DNA of 64,000 nucleotides, taken from assembly GCF_001347015.1 (NCBI RefSeq), contig NZ_CFGI01000003.1:146201-210200 (forward strand), in the 5' to 3' direction. The notes below the pieces were generated by a model. It had not been told where the DNA came from and ran no database searches. It was given only the letters and a program-made list of their open reading frames with translations. This document shows positions 22,193 through 30,559 of the stretch, piece by piece. This stretch comes from Streptococcus pneumoniae (lineage in GTDB: Bacteria > Bacillota > Bacilli > Lactobacillales > Streptococcaceae). Positions within the stretch are counted from its first letter, which is position 1; every line of letters begins with the position of its first letter. The translations under genes and the position numbers were made by a program.

Positions 22193-23953
22193 ATGGTTGA
22201 CAAACAAGTCATTGAAGAAATCAAAAACAATGCCAACATTGTGGAAGTCATAGGAGATGTGATTTCTTTACAAAAGGCAGGACGGAACTATCTAGGGCTC
22301 TGTCCTTTTCATGGTGAAAAAACACCTTCTTTCAACGTTGTAGAGGACAAGCAGTTTTACCACTGTTTTGGTTGTGGTCGCTCAGGTGACGTCTTTAAGT
22401 TCATCGAGGAGTACCAAGGGGTTCCCTTTATGGAGGCTGTCCAAATCTTAGGTCAGCGTGTCGGGATAGAGATGGAAAAACCGCTTTATAGTGAACAGAA
22501 GCCAGCTTCACCCCACCAAGCTCTTTATGATATGCACGAAGATGCTGCCAAATTTTATCATGCTATTCTCATGACAACGACCATGGGGGAAGAGGCCAGA
22601 AACTACCTTTATCAGCGTGGTTTGACAGATGAAGTGCTAAAGCATTTTCGGATTGGTTTAGCACCTCCAGAACGAAACTATCTCTATCAACGTTTGTCTG
22701 GTCAGTATCGTGATGAGGATTTTCTAGATTCAGGGCTATTTTACCTATCAGATGCCAATCAATTTGTAGACACTTTTCACAATCGGATTATGTTTCCCCT
22801 GACAAATGATCAGGGAAAGGTCATTGCCTTCTCAGGTCGTATCTGGCAGAAAACGGATTCACAAACTTCTAAGTATAAAAATAGCCGATCGACTGCAATT
22901 TTTAACAAAAGTTACGAATTATATCATATGGATAGGGCAAAAAAATCTTCTGGAAAAGCCAGTGAGATTTATCTGATGGAAGGATTCATGGATGTTATCG
23001 CAGCCTATCGGGCTGGAATCGAAAATGCTGTGGCGTCCATGGGAACAGCCTTGAGTCGCGAGCATGTTGAGCATCTAAAAAGGTTAACCAAGAAGTTGGT
23101 TCTTGTTTACGATGGCGATAAGGCTGGGCAAGCTGCGACATTGAAAGCGCTGGACGAAATTGGTGAGATGCCTGTGCAGATCATCAGCATGCCTGATAAC
23201 TTGGATCCAGATGAGTATCTACAAAAAAATGGTCCAGAAGACTTGGCCTATCTATTAACGAAAACTCGTATTAGTCCGATTGAGTTTTACATTCACCAGT
23301 ACAAGCCTGAAAATAGTGAAAATCTACAGGCTCAGATTGAGTTTATTGAAAAAATAGCTCCCTTGATTGTTCAAGAAAAGTCCATCACTGCTCAAAACAG
23401 CTATATTCATATTTTAGCTGACAGTCTGGTGTCCTTTGATTATGCCCAGATTGAGCAGATTATTAATGAAAGCCGTCAGGTGCAAAGGCAGAATCGCATG
23501 GAAGGAATTTCCAGACCGACGTCAATCACTATGCCTGTCACCAAGCAGTTATCGGCTATTATGAGGGCAGAAGCCCATCTACTTTATCGAATGATGGAAT
23601 CTCCCCTTATTTTAAACGATTATCGATTGCGGGAAGACTTTGCATTTGATACACCTGAATTTCAGGTCTTATATGACTTGCTTGGTCAGTATGGCAATCT
23701 TCCTCCAGAAGTTTTAGCAGAACAGACAGAGGAAGTTGAAAGAGCTTGGTACCAAGTTTTAGCTCAGGATTTACCTGCTGAGATGTCACCGCAGGAACTA
23801 AGTGAAGTAGAAATGACTCGAAACAAGGCTCTCTTGAATCAGGACAATATGAGAATCAAAAAGAAGGTGCAGGAAGCTAGCCATGTAGGAGATACAGACA
23901 CAGCCTTAGAAGAATTGGAACGTTTAATTTCCCAAAAGAGAAGAATGGAGTAA
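22193..23953 (+). CDS. dnaG: DNA primase
   Basis: DnaG makes RNA primers for replication. The 586-residue protein has the N-terminal CHC2 zinc finger ([13 protein letters not shown] ... [12 protein letters not shown]), a Toprim catalytic core ([25 protein letters not shown]) and the C-terminal helicase-interacting helices ([18 protein letters not shown]). The start at 22193 follows GGAGGT (22180-22185) by seven bases; the in-frame ATG at 22178 overlaps that ribosome site and is rejected. It is followed after two bases by rpoD. Confidence 0.97.
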   Translation: MVDKQVIEEIKNNANIVEVIGDVISLQKAGRNYLGLCPFHGEKTPSFNVVEDKQFYHCFGCGRSGDVFKFIEEYQGVPFMEAVQILGQRVGIEMEKPLYSEQKPASPHQALYDMHEDAAKFYHAILMTTTMGEEARNYLYQRGLTDEVLKHFRIGLAPPERNYLYQRLSGQYRDEDFLDSGLFYLSDANQFVDTFHNRIMFPLTNDQGKVIAFSGRIWQKTDSQTSKYKNSRSTAIFNKSYELYHMDRAKKSSGKASEIYLMEGFMDVIAAYRAGIENAVASMGTALSREHVEHLKRLTKKLVLVYDGDKAGQAATLKALDEIGEMPVQIISMPDNLDPDEYLQKNGPEDLAYLLTKTRISPIEFYIHQYKPENSENLQAQIEFIEKIAPLIVQEKSITAQNSYIHILADSLVSFDYAQIEQIINESRQVQRQNRMEGISRPTSITMPVTKQLSAIMRAEAHLLYRMMESPLILNDYRLREDFAFDTPEFQVLYDLLGQYGNLPPEVLAEQTEEVERAWYQVLAQDLPAEMSPQELSEVEMTRNKALLNQDNMRIKKKVQEASHVGDTDTALEELERLISQKRRME

Positions 23954-23955
23954 TA

Positions 23956-25065
23956 ATGGCAACAAAACAAAAAGAAGTAACAACATTTGACGTACAAGTA
24001 GCAGAATTTATCCGTAATCATAAGCAAAAAGGGACAGCGACAGATGATGAAATCAATGCTAGTCTTGTCGTTCCTTTTACCTTGGACGCTGATGGGATTG
24101 AAGATCTCTTGCAACGGATTCAAGATGCAGGAATTTCTATCACAGATAACGAAGGAAATCCAAGTGCGCGTGTTCTTAGTGCTGAAGAAGAACCAGAACT
24201 CAGTGACGAGGACTTGATTGGTTCAACTTCTGCTAAGGTTAATGACCCTGTCCGTATGTACTTGAAAGAAATCGGGGTCGTTCCTCTCTTGACCAATGAA
24301 GAGGAAAAAGAATTAGCACTGGCTGTAGAAGCTGGTGATATCGAAGCCAAACAACGTCTTGCGGAAGCCAACCTTCGTTTGGTTGTTTCTATAGCCAAGC
24401 GTTATGTCGGCCGTGGTATGCAGTTCCTTGACTTGATTCAAGAAGGAAATATGGGCTTGATGAAGGCGGTTGACAAGTTTGACTATTCTAAAGGGTTCAA
24501 GTTTTCAACTTATGCAACTTGGTGGATTCGTCAGGCTATCACTCGTGCTATTGCGGATCAAGCTCGTACCATCCGTATCCCAGTTCACATGGTTGAAACC
24601 ATCAATAAATTGGTTCGTGAACAGCGTAATCTCCTTCAAGAATTGGGACAAGATCCAACACCAGAACAAATCGCTGAACGTATGGATATGACCCCTGATA
24701 AGGTTCGTGAAATCTTGAAGATTGCCCAAGAACCAGTATCCCTTGAAACACCGATCGGTGAAGAGGATGATAGCCATCTTGGAGACTTTATCGAAGATGA
24801 AGTGATTGAAAATCCAGTGGACTATACAACTCGTATCGTCTTGCGTGAGCAGTTGGATGAGGTCTTGGATACTCTTACAGACCGTGAAGAAAATGTTTTG
24901 CGTCTACGTTTTGGATTAGATGATGGAAAAATGCGTACCCTTGAAGATGTGGGTAAAGTCTTTAATGTGACTCGCGAACGTATCCGTCAGATTGAAGCTA
25001 AAGCTTTGAGAAAATTACGCCAACCAAGTCGTAGCAAACCGCTTCGTGATTTTATTGAAGACTAA
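23956..25065 (+). CDS. rpoD: RNA polymerase primary sigma factor
   Basis: The 369-residue housekeeping sigma-A: a short region 1.1 at the N-terminus, region 1.2 [17 protein letters not shown], region 2 ([35 protein letters not shown]), region 3 and region 4 ([20 protein letters not shown], helix-turn-helix for the -35). It sits in the usual dnaG-rpoD pair, with a two-base gap to dnaG. Confidence 0.98.
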   Translation: MATKQKEVTTFDVQVAEFIRNHKQKGTATDDEINASLVVPFTLDADGIEDLLQRIQDAGISITDNEGNPSARVLSAEEEPELSDEDLIGSTSAKVNDPVRMYLKEIGVVPLLTNEEEKELALAVEAGDIEAKQRLAEANLRLVVSIAKRYVGRGMQFLDLIQEGNMGLMKAVDKFDYSKGFKFSTYATWWIRQAITRAIADQARTIRIPVHMVETINKLVREQRNLLQELGQDPTPEQIAERMDMTPDKVREILKIAQEPVSLETPIGEEDDSHLGDFIEDEVIENPVDYTTRIVLREQLDEVLDTLTDREENVLRLRFGLDDGKMRTLEDVGKVFNVTRERIRQIEAKALRKLRQPSRSKPLRDFIED

Positions 25066-25079
25066 GAGTGAGGATGAAT

Positions 25080-25409
25080 ATGGCTTATACAGAAGAGCAA
25101 ATTGAGAATATCAAAACACGCATTTTAACAGCCTTGGAAGAAGTCATCGACCCTGAGTTGGGAATCGATATTGTCAATCTTGGTTTGATTTATGAGATTC
25201 GTTTTGATGGCGACACAGGTCAAACAGAGATTGATATGACTTTGACAACTATGGGTTGTCCCCTGGCAGATCTTTTGACGGACCAGATTTATGATGCCAT
25301 GACAGAGGTGCCAGAAGTAACTGATACTGAGGTCAAATTAGTCTGGTATCCAGCCTGGACTGTTGAAAAAATGAGTCGCTATGCCCGCATTGCCCTAGGC
25401 ATTAAGTAA
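25080..25409 (+). CDS. Metal-sulfur cluster assembly factor (MIP18/PaaD-like, DUF59)
   Basis: A 109-residue protein of the DUF59 family: EEVIDPELGIDIVNLGLIYE and TTMGCPLADLLTDQI with the conserved Cys near residue 62, then VKLVWYPAWTVEKMS. Members (SufT type) help Fe-S cluster maturation. The start at 25080 has GTGAGG upstream with seven bases of spacing; in-frame starts at 25068 and 25074 overlap that site. It follows rpoD by 14 bases. Confidence 0.85.
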   Translation: MAYTEEQIENIKTRILTALEEVIDPELGIDIVNLGLIYEIRFDGDTGQTEIDMTLTTMGCPLADLLTDQIYDAMTEVPEVTDTEVKLVWYPAWTVEKMSRYARIALGIK

Positions 25410-25506
25410 ACAGATAAAAGCATGTGAGAGACCATTGGAAAGAGAGGAAATTTCCCCTCTTTTCCTCTAGTCTCTCCTTTCTTTTGCTGATTTTATTCAA
25501 AGAAAA

Positions 25507-25515
25507 TGATATAAT
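25507..25515 (+). promoter_or_regulatory. Extended -10 for a leaderless cpoA transcript
   Basis: TGA directly followed by consensus TATAAT (25510-25515) lies only seven bases before the cpoA ATG at 25523. Transcription from this -10 would start at or within one base of the ATG. No Shine-Dalgarno precedes the ATG. A TTGCTG at 25484-25489 is 20 bases upstream, too far for an ideal -35. Confidence 0.7.
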
Positions 25516-25522
25516 AGTAGTT

Positions 25523-26566
25523 ATGGAAAAAAAGAAATTACGCATCAATATGTTGAGTTCAAGTGAGAAAGTAGCAGGACAAGGAGTTTCAGGTGCCTAC
25601 CGTGAATTAGTTCGTCTTCTTCACCGTGATGCAAAGGATCAATTGATTGTTACTGAAAATCTACCAATTGAGGCAGATGTGACTCACTTTCATACGATTG
25701 ATTTCCCCTATTATTTATCTACATTTCAAAAGAAACGCTCAGGGAGAAAAATTGGCTATGTGCATTTCTTGCCTGATACACTTGAGGGGAGTTTGAAAAT
25801 TCCATTTTTCTTAAAGGGAATTGTTAAACGCTATGTATTTTCTTTTTACAATCGGATGGAGCACTTGGTTGTGGTCAACCCTATGTTTATCGAGGATTTG
25901 GTGGCAGCTGGTATTCCACGTGAAAAAGTGACTTATATTCCTAACTTTGTAAACAAGGAAAAATGGCATCCCCTTTCACAAGAAGAGGTAGCGAGACTAC
26001 GAACAGAGCTAGGTCTTAGTGACAATCAGTTTATCGTAGTAGGTGCTGGGCAAGTTCAGAAACGAAAAGGGATTGATGACTTTATCCGTCTGGCTGAGGA
26101 ATTGCCTCAGATTACTTTTATCTGGGCGGGTGGTTTCTCTTTTGGTGGCATAACAGATGGTTATGAACGTTATAAGAAAATGATGGAAAATCCCCCTAAA
26201 AATTTGATTTTTCCAGGTATTGTGTCGCCAGAGCGGATGCGCGAATTGTATGCCCTAGCGGATCTTTTCTTGTTGCCTAGTTACAATGAGCTCTTTCCGA
26301 TGACGATTTTAGAGGCTGCTAGTTGTGAAGCTCCTATTATGTTGCGTGATTTAGATCTCTATAAGGTAATTTTAGAGGGAAATTATCGGGCGACAGCAGA
26401 TAGAGAAGAGATGAAAGAAGCTATTCTGGAATATCAAGCAAATCCTGCTGCTTTAAAAGATTTGAAAGAAAAAGCTAAGAATATTTCTAGAGAGTATTCT
26501 GAAGAGCATCTGTTACAAATCTGGTTGGAATTTTATGAGAAACAAGCCGCTTTAGGGAGAAAGTAA
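25523..26566 (+). CDS. cpoA: Glycosyltransferase CpoA (galactosyl-glucosyl-diacylglycerol synthesis)
   Basis: A 347-residue GT4-type glycosyltransferase with no transmembrane helix but hydrophobic/basic patches for membrane binding (FFLKGIVKRYVFSFYNR). The GT-B C-domain shows VVGAGQVQKRKGIDDFIRLA and an EX7E-like PSYNELFPMTILEAASCEAP. In pneumococcus the first gene of this pair makes GalGlc-DAG from Glc-DAG, from memory of cpoA work; the assignment is by order and similarity. A longer frame to 25424 has no support: the ATG at 25523 gives the family N-terminus (MEKKKLRINMLSSSEKVAGQ). The transcript looks leaderless. Confidence 0.85.
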   Translation: MEKKKLRINMLSSSEKVAGQGVSGAYRELVRLLHRDAKDQLIVTENLPIEADVTHFHTIDFPYYLSTFQKKRSGRKIGYVHFLPDTLEGSLKIPFFLKGIVKRYVFSFYNRMEHLVVVNPMFIEDLVAAGIPREKVTYIPNFVNKEKWHPLSQEEVARLRTELGLSDNQFIVVGAGQVQKRKGIDDFIRLAEELPQITFIWAGGFSFGGITDGYERYKKMMENPPKNLIFPGIVSPERMRELYALADLFLLPSYNELFPMTILEAASCEAPIMLRDLDLYKVILEGNYRATADREEMKEAILEYQANPAALKDLKEKAKNISREYSEEHLLQIWLEFYEKQAALGRK

Positions 26567-26581
26567 AAAGTGAGGTAATCT

Positions 26582-27907
26582 ATGCGAATTGGTTTATTTA
26601 CAGATACCTATTTTCCTCAGGTTTCAGGTGTTGCGACCAGTATTCGAACCTTGAAAACAGAACTTGAAAAGCAGGGACATGCTGTTTTTATCTTTACGAC
26701 GACAGATAAGGATGTCAATCGCTATGAAGATTGGCAAATTATCCGCATTCCAAGTGTTCCATTCTTTGCTTTTAAGGATCGCCGCTTTGCCTATCGAGGC
26801 TTTAGCAAGGCACTTGAAATTGCCAAGCAGTATCAGCTAGATATTATCCATACTCAGACAGAATTTTCTTTAGGCTTGTTGGGGATTTGGATTGCGCGTG
26901 AATTGAAGATTCCAGTCATCCATACCTATCACACCCAGTATGAAGACTATGTGCATTATATTGCCAAGGGTTTGCTGATTCGTCCTAGCATGGTCAAGTA
27001 TCTTGTCAGAGGTTTCCTGCACGATGTGGATGGGGTTATTTGTCCTAGTGAGATTGTCCGTGACTTGCTATCTGACTATAAGGTTAAGGTTGAAAAGCGG
27101 GTCATTCCGACTGGGATTGAATTAGCCAAGTTTGAGCGTCCGGAAATCAAGCAAGAAAATCTGAAAGAACTGCGTAGTAAACTAGGGATTCAAGATGGTG
27201 AAAAGATGTTGCTGAGTCTTTCGAGAATTTCCTATGAAAAAAATATTCAAGCAGTTTTAGCAGCTTTTGCAGAAGTTCTGAAAGAAGAAGACAAGGTTAA
27301 ACTGGTGGTAGCTGGGGACGGTCCTTATCTGGATGACCTCAAAGAGCAGGCCCAGAAACTAGAGATTCAAGACTTTGTTATCTTTACAGGTATGATTGCT
27401 CCTAGTGAGACAGCTCTTTACTATAAGGCGGCGGATTTCTTCATCTCGGCCTCGACAAGCGAAACGCAAGGCTTGACCTACTTGGAAAGTTTGGCCAGTG
27501 GAACACCTGTCATTGCTCACGGAAATCCTTATCTGGACAATCTTATCAGTGATAAAATGTTTGGAACCTTGTATTACGGTGAACATGATTTGGCTGGAGC
27601 TATTCTGGAGGCCCTGATTGCAACGCCAGATATGAATGAGCATACCTTATCAGAGAAATTGTACGAGATTTCAGCCGAGAACTTTGGGAAACGAGTGCAT
27701 GAGTTTTATCTGGATGCCATAATTTCAAATAACTTCCAGAAAGATTTAGCAAAAGATGATACGGTCAGTCAGCGTATCTTTAAGACAGTTTTGTATCTTC
27801 CGCAAAAGGTGGTCTCTGTACCAGTAAAAGGCTCTAGACGCATGCTGAAGGCTTCAAAAACACAGTTGATCAGCATAAGAGATTATTGGAAAGACCATGA
27901 AGAATAG
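26582..27907 (+). CDS. Alpha-monoglucosyldiacylglycerol synthase-like glycosyltransferase
   Basis: A 441-residue GT4 glycosyltransferase: N-terminal MRIGLFTDTYFPQVSGVATS, HTYHTQYEDYVHYIAKG, C-domain LLSLSRISYEKNIQAVLAAF, and the EX7E motif in SASTSETQGLTYLESLASGT. This is the standard pattern of Glc-DAG synthases that glucosylate diacylglycerol at the inner membrane face, supplying CpoA and the lipoteichoic acid anchor. A basic C-terminal tail (VKGSRRMLKASKTQ) would help membrane attachment. It lies 15 bases after cpoA. Confidence 0.88.
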   Translation: MRIGLFTDTYFPQVSGVATSIRTLKTELEKQGHAVFIFTTTDKDVNRYEDWQIIRIPSVPFFAFKDRRFAYRGFSKALEIAKQYQLDIIHTQTEFSLGLLGIWIARELKIPVIHTYHTQYEDYVHYIAKGLLIRPSMVKYLVRGFLHDVDGVICPSEIVRDLLSDYKVKVEKRVIPTGIELAKFERPEIKQENLKELRSKLGIQDGEKMLLSLSRISYEKNIQAVLAAFAEVLKEEDKVKLVVAGDGPYLDDLKEQAQKLEIQDFVIFTGMIAPSETALYYKAADFFISASTSETQGLTYLESLASGTPVIAHGNPYLDNLISDKMFGTLYYGEHDLAGAILEALIATPDMNEHTLSEKLYEISAENFGKRVHEFYLDAIISNNFQKDLAKDDTVSQRIFKTVLYLPQKVVSVPVKGSRRMLKASKTQLISIRDYWKDHEE

Positions 27908-27921
27908 AAAGAGGAACAGCT

Positions 27922-28113
27922 ATGAAAAAACAATTAATGAGAAGTGGGCGTGACAAAAAGATTGCGGGTGTTTGTGCTGGAGTGGCCTATTACCTAGATA
28001 TGGATCCAACTATTGTTCGTGTAATATGGGGTGTTCTTGCATTTTGTTATGGGGCAGGAATTGTAGCTTATATCATTTTATGGATTATTGCGCCGGTAGC
28101 AAGTGACTATTGA
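27922..28113 (+). CDS. PspC-domain membrane protein
   Basis: A 63-residue protein made of a PspC domain: basic N-terminus MKKQLMRSGRDKKIAGVCAG, VAYYLDMDPTIVRVIW, then a transmembrane stretch GAGIVAYIILWIIAPVA. PspC proteins act in membrane stress responses. It follows the glycolipid glycosyltransferases by 14 bases and probably belongs to their operon. Confidence 0.88.
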   Translation: MKKQLMRSGRDKKIAGVCAGVAYYLDMDPTIVRVIWGVLAFCYGAGIVAYIILWIIAPVASDY

Positions 28114-28171
28114 AAACTAGCTCAATTCATGCTAAGATAATAGAAAATAGAATGTAACGAAGGAGAAAAAA

Positions 28172-28306
28172 ATGGCATTTGGAGATAATGGAAATCGTAA
28201 AAAAACTATGTTTGAGAAAATAACCTTGTTTATCGTGATTATCATGCTAGTAGCAAGTTTATTGGGAATTTTTGCAACTGCAATTGGTGCCCTCAGTAAT
28301 CTATAA
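28172..28306 (+). CDS. Small DUF4044-type membrane protein
   Basis: A 44-residue protein, MAFGDNGNRKKTMFEKITLF followed by one hydrophobic helix (IVIIMLVASLLGIFATAIGA). It has a strong AAGGAGAAAAAA ribosome site. The short basic N-terminus with a single helix matches the DUF4044 family of unknown function. It is the last small gene before obg and is followed by a hairpin. Confidence 0.75.
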   Translation: MAFGDNGNRKKTMFEKITLFIVIIMLVASLLGIFATAIGALSNL

Positions 28307-28330
28307 AATAGATTCAAGAAAATTTAGTGA

Positions 28331-28354
28331 CTGGGATTTCCCAGCCCTTTTTTA
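28331..28354 (+). terminator. Terminator before obg
   Basis: CTGGGA/TCCCAG stem with a very short loop, then CCTTTTTTT. It separates the small membrane-protein genes from obg, whose start is 16 bases on. Confidence 0.6.
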
Positions 28355-28369
28355 AAGTGAGAAGAAATA

Positions 28370-29680
28370 ATGAGTATGTTTTTAGATACAGCCAAGATTA
28401 AGGTCAAGGCTGGTAATGGTGGTGATGGCATGGTTGCCTTTCGCCGTGAAAAATATGTCCCTAATGGTGGTCCTTGGGGTGGTGATGGTGGTCGTGGAGG
28501 AAATGTGGTCTTCGTTGTAGACGAAGGTTTGCGTACCTTGATGGATTTCCGCTACAATCGTCATTTCAAGGCTGATTCTGGGGAAAAAGGAATGACCAAA
28601 GGAATGCATGGACGTGGTGCTGAGAATCTTAGAGTTCGAGTGCCACAAGGTACGACTGTCCGTGATGCAGAGACTGGTAAGGTCTTGACAGATTTGATTG
28701 AACATGGTCAAGAATTTATCGTTGCCCACGGTGGTCGTGGTGGTCGTGGAAATATCCGCTTTGCGACACCAAAAAATCCTGCACCGGAAATCTCTGAAAA
28801 TGGAGAACCAGGTCAGGAACGTGAGTTACAATTGGAACTAAAAATCTTGGCAGATGTCGGTTTAGTAGGATTCCCATCTGTTGGGAAATCAACACTTTTA
28901 AGTGTTATTACCTCAGCTAAACCTAAAATTGGTGCCTACCACTTTACCACTATTGTGCCAAATCTAGGTATGGTTCGTACCCAATCAGGTGAATCCTTTG
29001 CAGTAGCCGACTTGCCAGGTTTGATTGAAGGGGCTAGTCAAGGTGTTGGTTTGGGAACTCAGTTCCTCCGTCACATCGAGCGTACACGTGTCATCCTTCA
29101 CATCATTGATATGTCAGCTAGCGAAGGACGTGATCCTTATGAGGACTACTTAGCTATCAATAAGGAGTTAGAGTCTTATAACCTCCGTCTCATGGAGCGT
29201 CCACAGATCATTGTAGCCAATAAGATGGACATGCCTGAGAGTCAAGAAAATCTTAAAGAATTTAAGAAAAAATTGGCTGAAAACTACGATGAATTTGAAG
29301 AGTTACCAGCTATCTTCCCAATTTCTGGTTTGACTAAGCAAGGTCTGGCAACGCTCTTGGATGCGACAGCTGAATTGTTAGACAAGACACCAGAATTCTT
29401 GCTCTATGATGAGTCAGATATGGAAGAAGAAGCATACTACGGCTTTGACGAGGAAGAGAAAGCCTTTGAAATTAGCCGTGATGACGATGCGACATGGGTG
29501 CTTTCTGGTGAAAAACTCATGAAACTCTTTAATATGACCAACTTTGATCGTGATGAATCTGTCATGAAATTTGCCCGTCAGTTACGTGGTATGGGGGTTG
29601 ATGAAGCTCTACGTGCGCGTGGTGCTAAAGATGGTGATTTGGTCCGCATTGGTAAATTTGAGTTTGAATTTGTAGACTAG
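28370..29680 (+). CDS. obg: GTPase Obg/CgtA
   Basis: Obg is an essential GTPase that binds the 50S subunit and links ribosome assembly to stress. The 436-residue protein has the glycine-rich Obg fold ([32 protein letters not shown]), the G domain ([27 protein letters not shown]) and a C-terminal OCT domain ([15 protein letters not shown] ... [16 protein letters not shown]). A second ATG two codons in is an equally possible start. Confidence 0.97.
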   Translation: MSMFLDTAKIKVKAGNGGDGMVAFRREKYVPNGGPWGGDGGRGGNVVFVVDEGLRTLMDFRYNRHFKADSGEKGMTKGMHGRGAENLRVRVPQGTTVRDAETGKVLTDLIEHGQEFIVAHGGRGGRGNIRFATPKNPAPEISENGEPGQERELQLELKILADVGLVGFPSVGKSTLLSVITSAKPKIGAYHFTTIVPNLGMVRTQSGESFAVADLPGLIEGASQGVGLGTQFLRHIERTRVILHIIDMSASEGRDPYEDYLAINKELESYNLRLMERPQIIVANKMDMPESQENLKEFKKKLAENYDEFEELPAIFPISGLTKQGLATLLDATAELLDKTPEFLLYDESDMEEEAYYGFDEEEKAFEISRDDDATWVLSGEKLMKLFNMTNFDRDESVMKFARQLRGMGVDEALRARGAKDGDLVRIGKFEFEFVD

Positions 29681-29689
29681 GAGACTGGT

Positions 29690-29848
29690 ATGGGAGATAA
29701 ACCGATATCTTTCCGAGATGCGGATGGCAATTTTGTTTCCGCCGCAGACGTTTGGAATGAAAAGAAATTGGAAGAACTATTTAATCGTCTCAATCCAAAT
29801 CGTGCCTTGAGGTTGGCACGAACTAAAAAGGAAAATCCATCTCAGTAA
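29690..29848 (+). CDS. Small conserved protein downstream of obg
   Basis: A 52-residue protein starting MGDKPISFRDADGNFVSAAD. It has a GGAGACTGGT site just after the obg stop (nine-base gap) and a good terminator behind it, so it is co-transcribed with obg. I recall an equivalent small hypothetical gene after obg in pneumococcus. It is acidic-basic mixed and soluble; function unknown. Confidence 0.7.
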   Translation: MGDKPISFRDADGNFVSAADVWNEKKLEELFNRLNPNRALRLARTKKENPSQ

Positions 29849-29856
29849 AGAAGCTA

Positions 29857-29892
29857 AAAAATCCCGTGCCTCATCAGACACGGGATTTTGTG
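29857..29892 (+). terminator. Terminator of the obg operon
   Basis: An 11-bp stem (AAAATCCCGTG, with its complement CACGGGATTTT) and a 10-base loop. It marks the end of the conserved chromosomal block; everything to the right belongs to the decayed element. Confidence 0.8.
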
Positions 29893-30015
29893 GTACGACG
29901 GGCATGTATAGCAAACTGAATCTGGAATAGCACAGCATATCTTCTAAAATATCGTTATAAATTGATTTGAATTTCAAAATTAAATTGTTTGATTCTTATT
30001 TCCAGCGTCAGACTT

Positions 30016-30146
30016 AAAACGCTCTATCCCCAGACCGTTTTAATCCGCTACCTCACGATAGTCAGGCTTGGGAATCGCTTTTGGGTTCACCGGTAGCGGA
30101 TACCCACCGAGGACTTACACCTCAGATATACGACATGCGCGTCGTA
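30016..30146 (+). other. Structured GC-rich block upstream of prgI
   Basis: Four complementary pairs lie within 131 bases: AAAACG/CGTTTT (30016-30021, 30036-30041), ATCCGCTACC/GGTAGCGGAT (30043-30052, 30092-30101), GAGG/CCTC (30109-30112, 30120-30123) and TACGAC/GTCGTA (30129-30134, 30141-30146). The block is clearly more GC-rich than its surroundings. It could be an RNA leader of the transfer operon or a site for a DNA-binding protein. The stretch 29893-30015 holds nothing I recognise. Confidence 0.4.
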
Positions 30147-30205
30147 CTTCAAACTGGACTGAGATTTTCATCTTAGTCCTTTTATCAAAGAAGGAGCAAT
30201 TATTT

Positions 30206-30559
30206 ATGAATACACGTGTCTTTAAGGACATCTCAAAGGTACAACATAGGGTATGGCTGGGATTTACAACTAAACAGATTGTTTTTGTATTTCCAGCCAT
30301 CGCCCTAACCATTTTGGTATTGGGCTTGAACCTATTTTACTGGCAATTTGGGGATTGGTTTGTCTATGGTTTTGTTTTTAGCTTTACCATTCCACTCATG
30401 TTATTTGGTGTCTATCGCCCTAATGATTTACTATTTGAAATCTACCTCAAGTACCGATTTCATTATGAACTAACAGTACCAGATCGTACATTTACTGGAA
30501 GAAAAGGAGATCAACGTGAAAAAATTAAAACACTCAATGAAACCAAAGACCTCTTCTAA
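30206..30559 (+). CDS. prgI: PrgI-family conjugation protein
   Basis: A 117-residue membrane protein (MNTRVFKDISKVQHRVWLGF, then two helices: IVFVFPAIALTILVLGLNLF and WFVYGFVFSFTIPLMLFGVY). PrgI proteins are inner-membrane parts of Gram-positive type IV secretion, always beside the VirB4 ATPase. A longer frame to 30068 has no ribosome site; AAGAAGGAGCAATT precedes 30206. It overlaps the GTG start of virB4. Intact, although its partner is not. Confidence 0.85.
   Translation: MNTRVFKDISKVQHRVWLGFTTKQIVFVFPAIALTILVLGLNLFYWQFGDWFVYGFVFSFTIPLMLFGVYRPNDLLFEIYLKYRFHYELTVPDRTFTGRKGDQREKIKTLNETKDLF

Noticed and set aside
25424-25522. 33-residue N-terminal extension of cpoA
   Set aside because: It would be encoded across the promoter; the -10 box lies inside it and the family N-terminus begins at 25523.
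30068-30205. Longer N-terminus for prgI
   Set aside because: It would translate the GC-rich structured block, has no ribosome site, and PrgI proteins start at MNTRVFKDIS.
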